6,035 bases of DNA. Source: Campylobacterales bacterium (lineage in GTDB: Bacteria > Campylobacterota > Campylobacteria > Campylobacterales > QNZT01). A model generated the notes under the pieces. It was not told where the DNA came from and did no database searches. It saw only the letters and a list, made by a program, of their open reading frames with translations. This document shows, piece by piece, positions 5,841-6,035 of the stretch. The first letter of the stretch is position 1. Every line of letters begins with the position of its first letter. Location: the NCBI GenBank assembly GCA_015662615.1, contig DQTU01000120.1, forward strand, positions 1 through 6,035, read 5' to 3'. A program made the position numbers and the translations under genes.

Positions 5841-5960
5841 TTAGTTTGTTGTATTAATTTTATACTTTTTTTTCGTTTTAGCAACAAGCACAAGCCCTAA
5901 CTCTCGCATAATAGTAGCTATACGGCGCCTAAAGACAATAAATCCATACCTTTGACATAG
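5841..5960 (-). pseudogene. Fragment of an IS3-family transposase (OrfB)
   Basis: A minus-strand frame reads CQRYGFIVFRRRIATIM, then RELGLVLVAKTKKKYKINTT, and stops at TAA 5843-5841. This matches the pattern of the HTH_21 region before the DDE core of IS3-family OrfB proteins (YG.RRI...MRELGL..K.KKKYK..TT). In that family the next residues are usually S/N-K/N-H; here the stop is followed in frame by NHN, so a serine codon (TCA) may have become TAA. The DDE catalytic domain and OrfA are absent, so it is inactive. Its upstream end abuts the right inverted repeat, which suggests truncation there. Confidence 0.65.
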
Positions 5961-5962
5961 GA

Positions 5963-6035
5963 ATAAAGGGGACAGGGAATAAAGGGGACAGTCGCCACCT
6001 TAAAAAACGTAACAATGATACTAAACGTAACAAAA
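5963..6035 (-). repeat. Right copy of the long imperfect inverted repeat
   Basis: This is the reverse-complement partner of 32-102. It holds a tandem pair of GAATAAAGGGGACAG (5961-5975 and 5977-5991, period 16), the core CAGTCGCCACC (5989-5999), and two copies of AACGTAACAA (6007-6016 and 6025-6034 region). It probably continues beyond the window end, since the match is unbroken to 6035. The spacing of the inner tandem unit differs from the left copy (16 versus 13), so the two have diverged by insertion or deletion. Confidence 0.85.

Noticed and set aside
1..6035. CRISPR array, tRNA or rRNA genes, toxin-antitoxin pair or defence system
   Set aside because: I saw no regularly spaced repeats, cloverleaf or conserved RNA segments, or small gene pairs; the only repeats are the end repeats and the regulatory boxes.

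Overview
The window looks like a piece of a Campylobacterota (epsilonproteobacterial) chromosome, probably from a sulfur-metabolising Sulfurimonas/Sulfurovum/Arcobacter-type organism. This rests on the AT-rich, lysine- and asparagine-rich coding style, a Campylobacterota-type Cache sensor domain, an OprD-like Campylobacterota porin and a TsdA-type dihaem cytochrome c. The genus is inferred and has not been tested by a search.

The core, from about 300 to 5625, holds five genes on the plus strand in two blocks. Block 1 (377-3082) is a tightly coupled signalling operon. It encodes a stand-alone, membrane-anchored periplasmic Cache sensor with no output domain, an OmpR/PhoB-type response regulator whose start overlaps the sensor stop as ATGA, and a sensor histidine kinase whose start lies inside the regulator gene. 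Block 2 (3152-5540) encodes an exported dihaem cytochrome c of the thiosulfate dehydrogenase/tetrathionate reductase (TsdA) family and an outer-membrane porin. Between the blocks is a 69-bp gap with two 9-bp near-identical repeats 11 bp apart, about 10 bp upstream of a -10-like box. This is the layout of a PhoB/OmpR-family activator site. The simplest model is that sensor plus kinase detect a periplasmic signal (perhaps a sulfur oxyanion or redox state), and the regulator then switches on the cytochrome and a porin that admits its substrate.

Both flanks are mobile-DNA debris. A 71-73 bp imperfect inverted repeat, with its inner part made of tandem copies of a CTGTCCCCTTTAT-type unit, lies at 32-102 and 5963-6035, so the whole gene set sits between oppositely oriented copies. 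On the left is a frameshifted minus-strand ORF remnant (149-261) followed by the operon-1 control region with a 26-bp dyad. On the right are an AT-rich hairpin after the porin, the 3' end (domains V and VI) of a degenerate group II intron on the minus strand, and a fragment of an IS3-family transposase on the minus strand that abuts the right repeat. No tRNA, rRNA, CRISPR array or intact transposase is visible.
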